From positions 1,810,001-1,874,000 of the forward strand of contig CP134536.1 of assembly GCA_031826515.1 (NCBI GenBank): 64,000 nucleotides of DNA. The letters run 5' to 3'. Position numbers and translations under genes: made by a program. A model generated the notes under the pieces. It saw nothing but the letters and a program-made list of their open reading frames with translations, did no database searches and had not been told where the DNA came from. This document shows, one piece after another, positions 15,251 through 21,672 of this stretch (position 1 is the stretch's first letter; each line of letters starts with the position of its first letter). The stretch is from Flavobacteriaceae bacterium HL-DH10 (GTDB lineage: Bacteria; Bacteroidota; Bacteroidia; Flavobacteriales; Flavobacteriaceae).

Positions 15251-15390
15251 TAACCACAACGTTGATGTGTATGAAAAGTTGCGAGTTTACGGGCGAGGAT
15301 TTTCCGAAGGAAAATCAGAAGCTAGTAAACTCGCAACTGACATTGGTTTAGGTTAAAACTAGCAATTTTTTATACACGGTGTTAGCAAAC
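15251..15390 (-). repeat. attC-like site D (cassette 5), the most symmetrical copy
   Basis: R' box TAACCACAAC at 15251-15260 and R'' box GTTAGCAAAC at 15381-15390. A 13-bp stem GTTGCGAGTTTAC / GTAAACTCGCAAC encloses the hairpin GATTTTCC-GAA-GGAAAATC. The outer arms are GTGTAT and ATACAC. R'' complements the start of cassette 5 at 15886-15895. Confidence 0.88.
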
Positions 15391-15396
15391 GTTTTA

Positions 15397-15633
15397 TTAT
15401 GACAATTTTGCTTTTTTTATTTTTCGGTATGTGAGAATGCTACCAATGATTATTAGAATAATTGAAGGGTAAAAACTCAGCACTGCTAATATTCCTAGTC
15501 CTACTGCATTTCCTGCGTCAATTAGTCCTAATGCATCAAGTCCTAATAAAATTAATAAAGGTCCAGTCCCCAAAATGAATATTATTATTCCAATCTTTAA
15601 TGTTTTATGTAATTTACTCCAAGTTGATTTCAT
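15397..15633 (-). CDS. Cassette 5: small two-helix membrane protein
   Basis: A 78-residue protein with two hydrophobic helices (IGIIIFILGTGPLLILLGL and GLGILAVLSFYPSIILIIIG) and a basic tail (RKIKKAKLS). It begins MKSTWSKLHKTLK. Its stop lies 6 bp from R''. No family recognised. About 250 bp of its cassette lie upstream of the start. Confidence 0.65.
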   Translation of the reverse strand: MKSTWSKLHKTLKIGIIIFILGTGPLLILLGLDALGLIDAGNAVGLGILAVLSFYPSIILIIIGSILTYRKIKKAKLS

Positions 15634-15885
15634 CTTAATTAATTTTAGTCAAGGTTTACTAATGGTTAGTTTATGAATGTACGATAATTTTTGGTCAAGA
15701 ATTTGCTTTTACGTTTTGTTATAGTCAAAGTTCGTTTTTATTTACCGTTTCCAAAGTCATTCAGCCGCAACATTATCGTTTACTTGGTGTCTGTCAGCAG
15801 CTTTTTTGTTATAAAACCGATATTTTTTTAAAATCCGTAGAATTATTAATCGTTTTAAAAATACTTTACACACATTGGTCTTAAT
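15634..15885 (-). other. Long upstream segment of cassette 5
   Basis: These 252 bp separate the cassette 5 start from its R' junction at 15886-15895. No convincing reading frame or promoter was seen. It is the only cassette with a long leader, so it may hold a decayed first gene. Confidence 0.35.
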
Positions 15886-16005
15886 GTTTGCTAACGTAAT
15901 TGTGTATGATTAGTGGCGTGTTTAAGCACCTAATTTAGCAAATATAAACGGAATAGAAAATCCGCGAGGATTTTCGTAAGTAGGCGATAACTAGCCATTA
16001 ATTAT
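15886..16005 (-). repeat. attC-like site E (cassette 4), divergent type, split by an IS1111-type element
   Basis: R' box GTTTGCTAAC at 15886-15895. GTGTATGATTAGTGGC on the left pairs with GCCATTAATTAT (15994-16005) plus ACAC beyond the IS (17437-17440). The R'' box GTTGTGGCTA is at 17444-17453 and complements the start of cassette 4 at 18283-18292. The inner loop differs from the main repeat type. Confidence 0.72.
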
Positions 16006-16064
16006 AGCATCCATGAAAAAGCAGAAAGTCCAGTATCTTTAAAGTTCACCAAAACAATTAAGAT

Positions 16065-17120
16065 ATGAAACCTGAACAAACTGCTCAACCAAAGTTATAC
16101 ATAGGAATTGACATACACAAGAGAAGCTGGAAAGTTCATTGTGCCACGGATCTATTTTCCGGAAAATCTTTTACCATGCCCCCAGAACCAAAGGTTTTAG
16201 AGGTATATGTTCACACCCATTTTCCTAGCTATGAAGTCTCTATCGCTTACGAAGCGGGTTGTTGTGGTTATTATGCCCATCGTAGCTTTGAGGGTTTTGG
16301 TTGGAGCTCGTTAGTTGTCAATCCAGCAGACATTCACCGAAAAGGAAAAGAACGCTTCACAAAGACCGATAAGATTGATGCTCAACTGATAGCACGAGAA
16401 CTCAAAGACGGAAGGTTGGAGAGCATCCATATTCCAGAAGTAGAGCGTGAGCAACTGCGAAGTCTTTTTAGAAGACGTAATGATTTGGTTAAGGATTTTA
16501 GGCGGGTAAAGAGTTATATAAAAATGCAGCTGCTCTATTTTGGAGTAAGGGTTCCCGAATCCTTTGATAATGACCATTGGAGTCATGACTTTAGAGCTTG
16601 GATAGACGCTATTATTTTCAGTCATCCGACAGCCCGCGAGACACTTGATAGTAGAATGCGCAGTTTTAGATTTATAGATAAAGAGCTAAGAGATGTTTCT
16701 TCAAAGCTACGGGCTTATTGCCGTAAGCATTACAAAAAGGACTATTATCTTTTACGGAGTATTCCAGGAATAGGAGGTATCGTCGCTTGTGGGATTATTT
16801 GTGAATTGGGAGATTTGCGCCGCTTTAACAATATAAAACATTTGGCTGGCTATGTTGGTCTGGCACCAGGGATACACCAAAGTGGCGATAACCAAAGGCA
16901 TACAGGTATTACTATGCGCGCTCACCGCTTAATGCGGAGTTATTTTATAGAAGCCTCATGGCAAGCCATACGAACCGACCCTGTGATGCAAGCTTATTAT
17001 CGTAAACACGTAGGAAAAAATGTTAAGAGCATCATTGTAAAGATAGCTCGTAAATTATTGAGTAGAACCTTAGCCGTTATAAAAACAGAAATACCATATA
17101 CCATTGGAGTGATAGAATAA
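16065..17120 (+). CDS. IS110/IS1111-family transposase
   Basis: A 351-residue DEDD recombinase only distantly related to the two other IS110 proteins here. It has YIGIDIHKRSWKVH near residue 12, AYEAGCCGYYAHR near 65 (Glu), RFTKTDKIDAQLIAREL near 97 (paired Asp), a coiled segment, then RSIPGIGGIVACGI near 228 and LAGYVGLAPGIHQSGD near 265, with the expected catalytic Ser. The frame is complete. It is on the plus strand, opposite to the cassettes. Confidence 0.94.
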   Translation: MKPEQTAQPKLYIGIDIHKRSWKVHCATDLFSGKSFTMPPEPKVLEVYVHTHFPSYEVSIAYEAGCCGYYAHRSFEGFGWSSLVVNPADIHRKGKERFTKTDKIDAQLIARELKDGRLESIHIPEVEREQLRSLFRRRNDLVKDFRRVKSYIKMQLLYFGVRVPESFDNDHWSHDFRAWIDAIIFSHPTARETLDSRMRSFRFIDKELRDVSSKLRAYCRKHYKKDYYLLRSIPGIGGIVACGIICELGDLRRFNNIKHLAGYVGLAPGIHQSGDNQRHTGITMRAHRLMRSYFIEASWQAIRTDPVMQAYYRKHVGKNVKSIIVKIARKLLSRTLAVIKTEIPYTIGVIE

Positions 17121-17436
17121 TATAAACCAATAACAGAGCTCACAAAGAAGTAGCAAAACCTGTATCACAAAACACCGTAGGTGAACCAAATTATTAGGTA
17201 TCACACATTTTTAGCAAGTGGACAGGTTTATTATAACTTATAATCATACAGATGCTGGTGACCATCATGTTTTAGAATGGATCACATATAGGATGCGGAG
17301 CAAGTTATTTAAATGCCATTGAAATGTTGATAATCCTATCGGAATTATCAACATTTCAACACCACAGAGTCATCATTATGAGATAATTAAAAAATAAATA
17401 ATAACTTTGGAGAACTAGGCTAGTGCTTTTCATAGG
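17121..17436 (+). ncRNA. 3' non-coding region of the IS1111-type element, candidate guide (seek) RNA
   Basis: The 316 bp after the transposase hold no gene. GAAATGTTGATAAT (17321-17334) and its exact complement (17344-17357) form a 14-bp hairpin. AACACCGT at 17171-17178 is complementary to ACGGTGTT at the right-hand attC junction (17439-17446). IS1111 elements are known to carry guide RNAs in this position. Exact RNA ends cannot be read from sequence. Confidence 0.4.
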
Positions 17437-17459
17437 ACACGGTGTTGTGGCTAGTATTT

Positions 17460-18260
17460 TTATTCTTCATTTAATAAAGAGTCCGATTTTATTTTATTTT
17501 CAATTGACTTCTTGATCTCATGGATATCATGATGAATTTGCTTGTTGTTTTCTAAAATTGGTTCCAATTGATAAAGCTCTTCGCTAGAATTGAAAATTTT
17601 ATTATTGTCGAATGGATTAAAAATTCCAAAAAGTCCAAATATTAAAGCCATTATAAGTCCAAACCATGTTGCAATTTGTCCGTTTCTATATCTTAAATCT
17701 TCTGTAGATTTAAATCCATTTCTCACAAAATCTTTTAGTTCCTCAGATACAAATAAAAGTCCCATAAGGTTATTCATAATAAGGTTATAAGTGTGCTCCT
17801 CCAGCTTAACTCCTTCGAATTGAATTTCATTTCTAGAATTATATATTTTACTGACATCAGGGAATTTTAAATGCATTCCTTCTTCATTCAGAATAACATT
17901 AGAAGTTGCACTGTCCTGTTTTGGGCTTTTGAAGGAATCATGCATTATATGCATTGATTTATTTTGTGCTTCTGGATTTGGTATTAGATTTATATATCTG
18001 TCAGCTTTTAGATTTTCTACAAGTGATACAATTTCAATAAACTTCTTTAATTCATCCTTTCGTAGTTTTATATCGTCAAAGAAGCCTTTACGAATAAAGA
18101 GCAAAGCAGTTTTTTGTTGAGGAAGAACAAAAAGAGCAGAATTTTTATTTTTAGTAAAATATTTATTCTGAAGAAAAAAACTAAAAAACTCCAAATCATC
18201 ATTCGAAATTTCTTCAAGTAGTTTTAGGAAATCCTTTTCTCTATTATTGTATTTTCTCAT
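17460..18260 (-). CDS. Cassette 4: hypothetical protein with C-terminal membrane helix
   Basis: A 266-residue protein. The N-terminal 190 residues are soluble and charged (EISNDDLEFFSFFLQNKYF, FPDVSKIYNSRNEIQFEGVKLEE). One clear helix, IATWFGLIMALIFGLFGIF, is near residue 205, followed by a Lys/Glu-rich tail (IHHDIHEIKKSIENK) that could be a short coiled coil. There is no signal peptide, so the bulk is probably cytoplasmic and tail-anchored. No catalytic motif or family recognised. Its stop is 6 bp from the R'' box. Confidence 0.7.
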   Translation of the reverse strand: MRKYNNREKDFLKLLEEISNDDLEFFSFFLQNKYFTKNKNSALFVLPQQKTALLFIRKGFFDDIKLRKDELKKFIEIVSLVENLKADRYINLIPNPEAQNKSMHIMHDSFKSPKQDSATSNVILNEEGMHLKFPDVSKIYNSRNEIQFEGVKLEEHTYNLIMNNLMGLLFVSEELKDFVRNGFKSTEDLRYRNGQIATWFGLIMALIFGLFGIFNPFDNNKIFNSSEELYQLEPILENNKQIHHDIHEIKKSIENKIKSDSLLNEE

Positions 18261-18282
18261 TTTTTTAAGAGTGTTGATATAT

Positions 18283-18484
18283 TAGCCACAACGGTCTCGG
18301 CTATGGTTAGTACGGGAATTAAAAGTAGTAAACTTTTGATTAAGCACTTAGCCAAAACTTTTTATTTTGTTTTATCTTTTTTATTCTAAAGCCAAATCAA
18401 AAAGATTTGGCGGACTTTGTTAAGAGCTCTAAACTTTGGGTTAAGCACCAAAACCCGTATTAATTATAGCCATTGTTGTAGCTA
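18283..18484 (-). repeat. attC-like site F (cassette 3), long divergent type
   Basis: R' box TAGCCACAAC at 18283-18292 and R'' box GTTGTAGCTA at 18475-18484. The outer stem pairs GGCTATGGTTAGTACGGG with CCCGTATTAATTATAGCC. The interior has further inverted repeats (GCCAAATC, AAAAAGATTTGGC; AGCACTTAGCC). At 202 bp it is longer than sites A-D and H. The TAG stop of the nitrilase gene lies inside R''. Confidence 0.75.
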
Positions 18485-19405
18485 GTTTTTATTTGGCTGA
18501 TTTATATTAAAATTAAAAACATCAGGTCTTGAGTAATGTCCAACGACATCAAACATTCGTTTTGCTTTAATAATGTCTTGAAGATTAATATCTGCATATA
18601 ATATTCCTTCTTTCGCTTCTAGTGGTCCAGCGATAATTTTCCCGTTTGGTGCGATTATAGAACTATTACCAACATTAATCCATTCTCTTCCTTCAGGGTA
18701 AAGTTTTTTAAATTCATACTCATCAGGAATGTCATCCATTTTTAAAGCCATACAAGTGCTTATTACAAACAATCCTCCTTCCCTTGCAACATGCTGCATA
18801 GTTTGAATCCAGTTGGGACTTTTATCCCAAGTAGGTGAAACTAATATTTGAGTACCAAATTCGTAGATAGCATTTCTTGCTAATGGCATAAAGTTTTCCC
18901 AGCAAATCAATCCTGCTATTTTACCAACTGAAGTATCATAAGAACATAAGGTACTACCATCTCCTTGAGACCATATAAGACGTTCTCCGCCTGTTGGCAT
19001 TAACTTTCTATGTTTACCTAGAATTAATCCTTTGTCGTCTATAAAAAGTAAGCTATTAAATAAACTTGCATTACTGGTTTCAGTATTACGTTCATGCATT
19101 CCAATAACAACATTAACCCCAACTGTTTTAGCCGCTTTACAAAGTTTTTTCGTAGAATCATCAGGTACAGAAACAGCATTTTCAACAAGTTTCAAGTAAA
19201 GGTCATTTAAATCAGCTCCTTTACTATTTGGAATAAGCCATACCCAATCTGGATAACCAGAAATAAAAGCCTCTGGGAAAACGATTAAGTTAGCGCCGTT
19301 TTCACCGGCCTCTAAAATCGCTTCACAGGCCTTTTTAACCGTTTTTTCTTTGTTTAAGAAAACAGGTGAAAGTTGTGCAGCAGCTACTTTTATATTTTTT
19401 GTCAT
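18482..19405 (-). CDS. Cassette 3: nitrilase-family carbon-nitrogen hydrolase
   Basis: A 307-residue cytoplasmic enzyme with the full nitrilase triad: Glu in IVFPEAFISGYPDW near residue 45, Lys in GKHRKLMPTGGERLIW near 130 and Cys in AGLICWENFMPLAR near 165. The last two motifs match aliphatic nitrilases and cyanide-degrading enzymes better than amidases or beta-ureidopropionases. It likely hydrolyses an organic nitrile to acid and ammonia; substrate is not readable. It is the only cassette gene here with a clear metabolic function, and its stop codon lies inside the attC-like R'' box. Confidence 0.88.
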   Translation of the reverse strand: MTKNIKVAAAQLSPVFLNKEKTVKKACEAILEAGENGANLIVFPEAFISGYPDWVWLIPNSKGADLNDLYLKLVENAVSVPDDSTKKLCKAAKTVGVNVVIGMHERNTETSNASLFNSLLFIDDKGLILGKHRKLMPTGGERLIWSQGDGSTLCSYDTSVGKIAGLICWENFMPLARNAIYEFGTQILVSPTWDKSPNWIQTMQHVAREGGLFVISTCMALKMDDIPDEYEFKKLYPEGREWINVGNSSIIAPNGKIIAGPLEAKEGILYADINLQDIIKAKRMFDVVGHYSRPDVFNFNINQPNKN

Positions 19406-19422
19406 CTCGTTTATTTTTTAAT

Positions 19423-19559
19423 TAGCTACAACGGTTGGTATAAGAATAGTGCGGTTTTGTGTCCGAGGATTTTCCGTAGGAAAATCAGAGTGACCAAAAG
19501 GGCACTAACTTTAGATTTTGTACTAAAATACGCATTATTTTTATACGATGTTAGCTGTA
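19423..19559 (-). repeat. attC-like site G (cassette 2)
   Basis: R' box TAGCTACAAC at 19423-19432 and R'' box GTTAGCTGTA at 19550-19559, which complements the start of cassette 2 at 20148-20157. The core hairpin is GATTTTCC-GTA-GGAAAATC. The outer stem is AGTGC/GCACT instead of GTTGC/GCAAC, a compensatory change on both strands. Confidence 0.87.
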
Positions 19560-19565
19560 GTCTTT

Positions 19566-20126
19566 TTAACTTTCCCAGGTTATATAGTCCAAAGTTCCAT
19601 CTTGATTAATGTTTACGACTAGCAGTTGGTTACAAGGCTCTCCATCGATGTCAATTGAATAGTCAAATGTTGCGAAATAAGAAGCTTGTGGATAAATACC
19701 AACTCTTATTAAGTTTAGTTTTTCCATTAGCTGACTATTCCTTGATTTTTTTCGATTACTTATGTCAATTATATCAGATAATTCGTCTTCGTTAAGTTCG
19801 TCAAGATAGAAATTCAGGTAATCCGATGTCATACTTACGTCTTGCTTAAAGTCCGATTTTATATAATTGCGATTTTGTTTGTTGAACTCAGGTATTCTAC
19901 TCACGAATTCAAGTATTTGACTTAGTTCAGATTGATTTGTAGAACCAGTCTCGAAATTTAAATCCAGATTGATTTTTCTATTTCCCAATATTAAAGTCCA
20001 ATCGTAATAATCTTCAAGTTTATCCGAATCAATTTTCTTTAAATCTGGTTTTTCCAAAACTTGAATTTCTTCGTTGTCATTTTTAAGCACTTCTTTATCT
20101 CTTTTGAAAAAATCAAATATTCCCAT
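19566..20126 (-). CDS. Cassette 2: DUF2004-like hypothetical protein
   Basis: A 186-residue soluble acidic protein starting MGIFDFFKRDKE. The C-terminal part (ATFDYSIDIDGEPCNQLLVV, then NINQDGTLDYITWES) resembles the DUF2004 group, whose members are found in immunity or toxin-related gene sets, but function is unknown. There is no signal peptide or membrane helix. The stop lies 6 bp from the R'' box of site G, and the start lies about 20 bp from the R' box of site H. Confidence 0.72.
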   Translation of the reverse strand: MGIFDFFKRDKEVLKNDNEEIQVLEKPDLKKIDSDKLEDYYDWTLILGNRKINLDLNFETGSTNQSELSQILEFVSRIPEFNKQNRNYIKSDFKQDVSMTSDYLNFYLDELNEDELSDIIDISNRKKSRNSQLMEKLNLIRVGIYPQASYFATFDYSIDIDGEPCNQLLVVNINQDGTLDYITWES

Positions 20127-20147
20127 TTGCGAATTTTTTGATCAGAT

Positions 20148-20286
20148 TACAGCTAACGTTGATGTATATGGAAAGTTGCGTGTTTGCGTGCGAGGATTTT
20201 CCGAAGGAAAATCAGAAGCTAGCAAATGAGCAACTAACATTGGTTTAGCTAAAACTAGAAATTTTTTATATACTTTGTTGGCAACA
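20148..20286 (-). repeat. attC-like site H (cassette 1)
   Basis: R' box TACAGCTAAC at 20148-20157 and R'' box GTTGGCAACA at 20277-20286, which complements the first cassette junction at 20788-20797. The core hairpin GATTTTCC-GAA-GGAAAATC lies in a GTTGCGTGTTTGC / GCAAATGAGCAAC stem. Confidence 0.88.
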
Positions 20287-20321
20287 GTATTTTTTAGTAA
20301 AAAACAACTAGTTAAATTATT

Positions 20322-20756
20322 TTAATCCTCTTTTAAATTTCCTGTTTCATCATAATATTCAGGATTTTCTGCTATCCGACCACTTTTATAGTTATAAATG
20401 CTTTTGACTTTTTTAGTAATATTATCATAGTACCAAATAGACTTTCCTTGTAATGTGTCATTTATATAATTACTTTCATATTTAATATTCCCTGATTTAT
20501 AATAGCCAATTTCTATTCCGGATTTTAAAGTATCTATTAGTTTAAATCGTTTATATATATTGTCTAAAGAGTCAGAAATAGTAACATGTTCGATATTCGC
20601 AGAGTCTTTGTGATTTTCAATTAGCATTTTTTCTCCATCATAGTTTAAAACTACGCTTTCATAATCGTTATCTGGACTTTTTTTTGAAATACAACTAAAT
20701 AGTATAAAAAAAGAAAGTACTAGTATATGTAGATTAGGATTTAAATATTTTTTCAT
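20322..20756 (-). CDS. Cassette 1: MORN-like repeat lipoprotein
   Basis: A 144-residue lipoprotein with a signal ending in LFSC. The C-terminal half holds MORN_2/YwqK-like repeats: GIEIGYYKSGNIKYESNYIN, GKSIWYYDNITKKVKSIYNY and GRIAENPEYYDETGNLKED. Such repeats form beta-sheet surfaces in toxin-antitoxin and surface proteins. It is the first cassette, closest to the recombinase remnant, so it would be the best expressed if a promoter lies in the leader. The start is 31 bp from the junction box. Confidence 0.75.
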   Translation of the reverse strand: MKKYLNPNLHILVLSFFILFSCISKKSPDNDYESVVLNYDGEKMLIENHKDSANIEHVTISDSLDNIYKRFKLIDTLKSGIEIGYYKSGNIKYESNYINDTLQGKSIWYYDNITKKVKSIYNYKSGRIAENPEYYDETGNLKED

Positions 20757-20787
20757 TTAGTCTACTTTATTCATGATAAGGACATAT

Positions 20788-20797
20788 TGTTGCCAAC
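20788..20797 (-). other. First cassette junction (attI-like point)
   Basis: Minus-strand GTTGGCAACA, the exact complement of the R'' box of site H. It marks where cassette 1 begins, about 105 bp after the end of the recombinase remnant. Confidence 0.65.
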
Positions 20798-20801
20798 AAT
20801 G

Positions 20802-20828
20802 GTATAACAAACATTATGTTTGTTATAC
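20802..20828. promoter_or_regulatory. Perfect 13-bp inverted repeat beside the first cassette junction
   Basis: GTATAACAAACAT, one T, then ATGTTTGTTATAC. It lies between the recombinase remnant and cassette 1. It could be an attI-type recombinase site, an operator or a hairpin. It lacks a T tract, so a terminator is less likely. Confidence 0.55.
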
Positions 20829-20901
20829 TGCCAATTTAAGATATATATAACATATGTTCAATATATCTTTTATATATACTGGTAAAAATATAATTAATTA
20901 C

Positions 20902-21165
20902 TTACAAATCCAAGGGGTTTGTAATAGAATCAAAACTACTTTTAGCAACATGAGTATATATTTCTGTTGTTTTGGTAGAGCTATAGCCAAGAAGTAATTT
21001 AATGTGCCTTAAATTAGTACTAGCCTCTAATAAATGAGTAGCAAAACTATGTCTTAAAGGTGTGTTGTGGTGGTGCTCACCCCTGCAAATTATTAAGATT
21101 CTTTTTGTTGTGTTTTTTAAGTGCGATTTTACTAGTTGTTTGACTGTTGGCGCACTTTTAATATA
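20902..21165 (-). pseudogene. C-terminal remnant of a tyrosine recombinase (XerC/D- or IntI-like)
   Basis: The last 88 codons of a reading frame with no start. It contains [17 protein letters not shown] (box II HxxR), [22 protein letters not shown] (catalytic His/Tyr region with the nucleophile Tyr in IYTHV) and the ending SITNPLDL, close to integron and chromosomal XerA-like integrases of Bacteroidota (THV..SPLD). Upstream of GEHHHN the sequence no longer matches the family and a TAG stop interrupts it. Box I with the first Arg is missing, so it is inactive. It points the same way as the cassettes, unlike classical intI. Confidence 0.75.
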
Positions 21166-21341
21166 CTACTGAAGGATTGTAGTGTGGTGTGCACCCTTGT
21201 AATTGTTAAAGATAAATTTCTATTCAAATTAACGCCAACTCTTGAAAATTTAATAGATATTTTATTGCTTTTAAGATCAAATGCTAGGAAGTATGCAAAA
21301 CTTTCATCTTTATAATCAGGAATAGAATAGTCGGTATGTTT
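21132..21341 (-). pseudogene. Start-less reading frame upstream of the recombinase remnant
   Basis: Seventy codons with no start (an in-frame TAA lies just upstream), reading HTDYSIPDYKDESFAYFLAF and ending [11 protein letters not shown]. It overlaps the recombinase remnant in another frame. The stretch around 21180-21210 resembles 21063-21098 in the recombinase, suggesting partial internal duplication during decay. Family unknown. Confidence 0.35.
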
Positions 21342-21447
21342 TTACGTTATTACTTCAATAATTAAAAAATTTCGGCAAAATTTCGGCAAAACAATAAAAT
21401 AAAAAACCATAAAACGTTGTTTTTTAACGAATTACGGTTTTTAAAAG

Positions 21448-21527
21448 TACTCAAGGCGGGAATCGAACCCGCACTCCGAAGAATCGGATTTTGAATCCGA
21501 CGTGTCTACCAATTCCACCACTTGAGC
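21448..21527 (-). tRNA. tRNA-Leu (anticodon CAA)
   Basis: On the minus strand the acceptor GCTCAAG pairs with CTTGAGT. The anticodon stem-loop is TCGGA-TTCAAAA-TCCGA, giving CAA, which decodes UUG. The T arm is GCGGG-TTCGATT-CCCGC, with a short type II variable arm before it. CCA is not encoded, as usual in Bacteroidota. It lies about 280 bp from the recombinase remnant, so it could mark the boundary of the accessory region. Confidence 0.93.
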
Positions 21528-21612
21528 CAATTTGGATAGCAAAAATATATATTTTTTCGTTATTAAACATAAAAATACTGTGCAATATACTTTTTAGGTT
21601 AAAATAAATGTA

Positions 21613-21620
21613 TAAATTTG
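21613..21620 (+). promoter_or_regulatory. Bacteroidota -7 element of prs
   Basis: TAAATTTG is a perfect match to the TAnnTTTG -7 consensus, 52 bp before the prs start codon. A clear TTG -33 element was not seen at the expected distance. Confidence 0.5.
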
Positions 21621-21672
21621 CACCTCGTTTAAAATAAGGTACTGTTTAGTGCTATAAAACAACAAGTTAACT

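Larger units (their letters stand above)
16006..17436 (+). mobile_element. IS1111-type insertion sequence inserted in attC-like site E
   Basis: About 1431 bp. Near-terminal inverted repeats CCATGAAAAAGCA (16011-16023) and TGCTTTTCATAGG (17424-17436) match with one gap. The left repeat is 5 nt inside the left end, the subterminal arrangement typical of IS1111. Removing the element joins GCCATTAATTAT to ACACGGTGTT and restores pairing with the left arm of site E. The long non-coding segment is downstream of the transposase, again as in IS1111. Confidence 0.72.
10753..20797 (-). mobile_element. Integron-like gene cassette array, eight cassettes
   Basis: Eight gene units all read on the minus strand. 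Each is one gene followed by a folded repeat of about 120-140 bp. Cassette joints are AAC|GTT, at plus-strand 20797, 20157, 19432, 18292, 15895, 15260, 13351 and 12672, with the last repeat ending at 10762. In seven of eight units the first 10 nt are the reverse complement of the first 10 nt of the unit's own 3' repeat. This is the R'/R'' relation of integron cassettes. The upstream end carries a tyrosine recombinase remnant. Without inserted IS elements the cassettes are about 0.6-1.1 kb. The R boxes (GTT plus cassette-specific bases) differ from the canonical GTTRRRY. Confidence 0.8.

Noticed and set aside
10753-20286. Regular repeats suggested a CRISPR array
   Set aside because: Repeats are 120-200 bp, structured and separated by whole genes; no short spacers and no cas genes.
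21147-21239. GTTGGCG and CGCCAAC as ends of a further small cassette
   Set aside because: Only 7 nt match against 10 in true cassettes, no folded repeat follows, and it lies inside the recombinase remnant.
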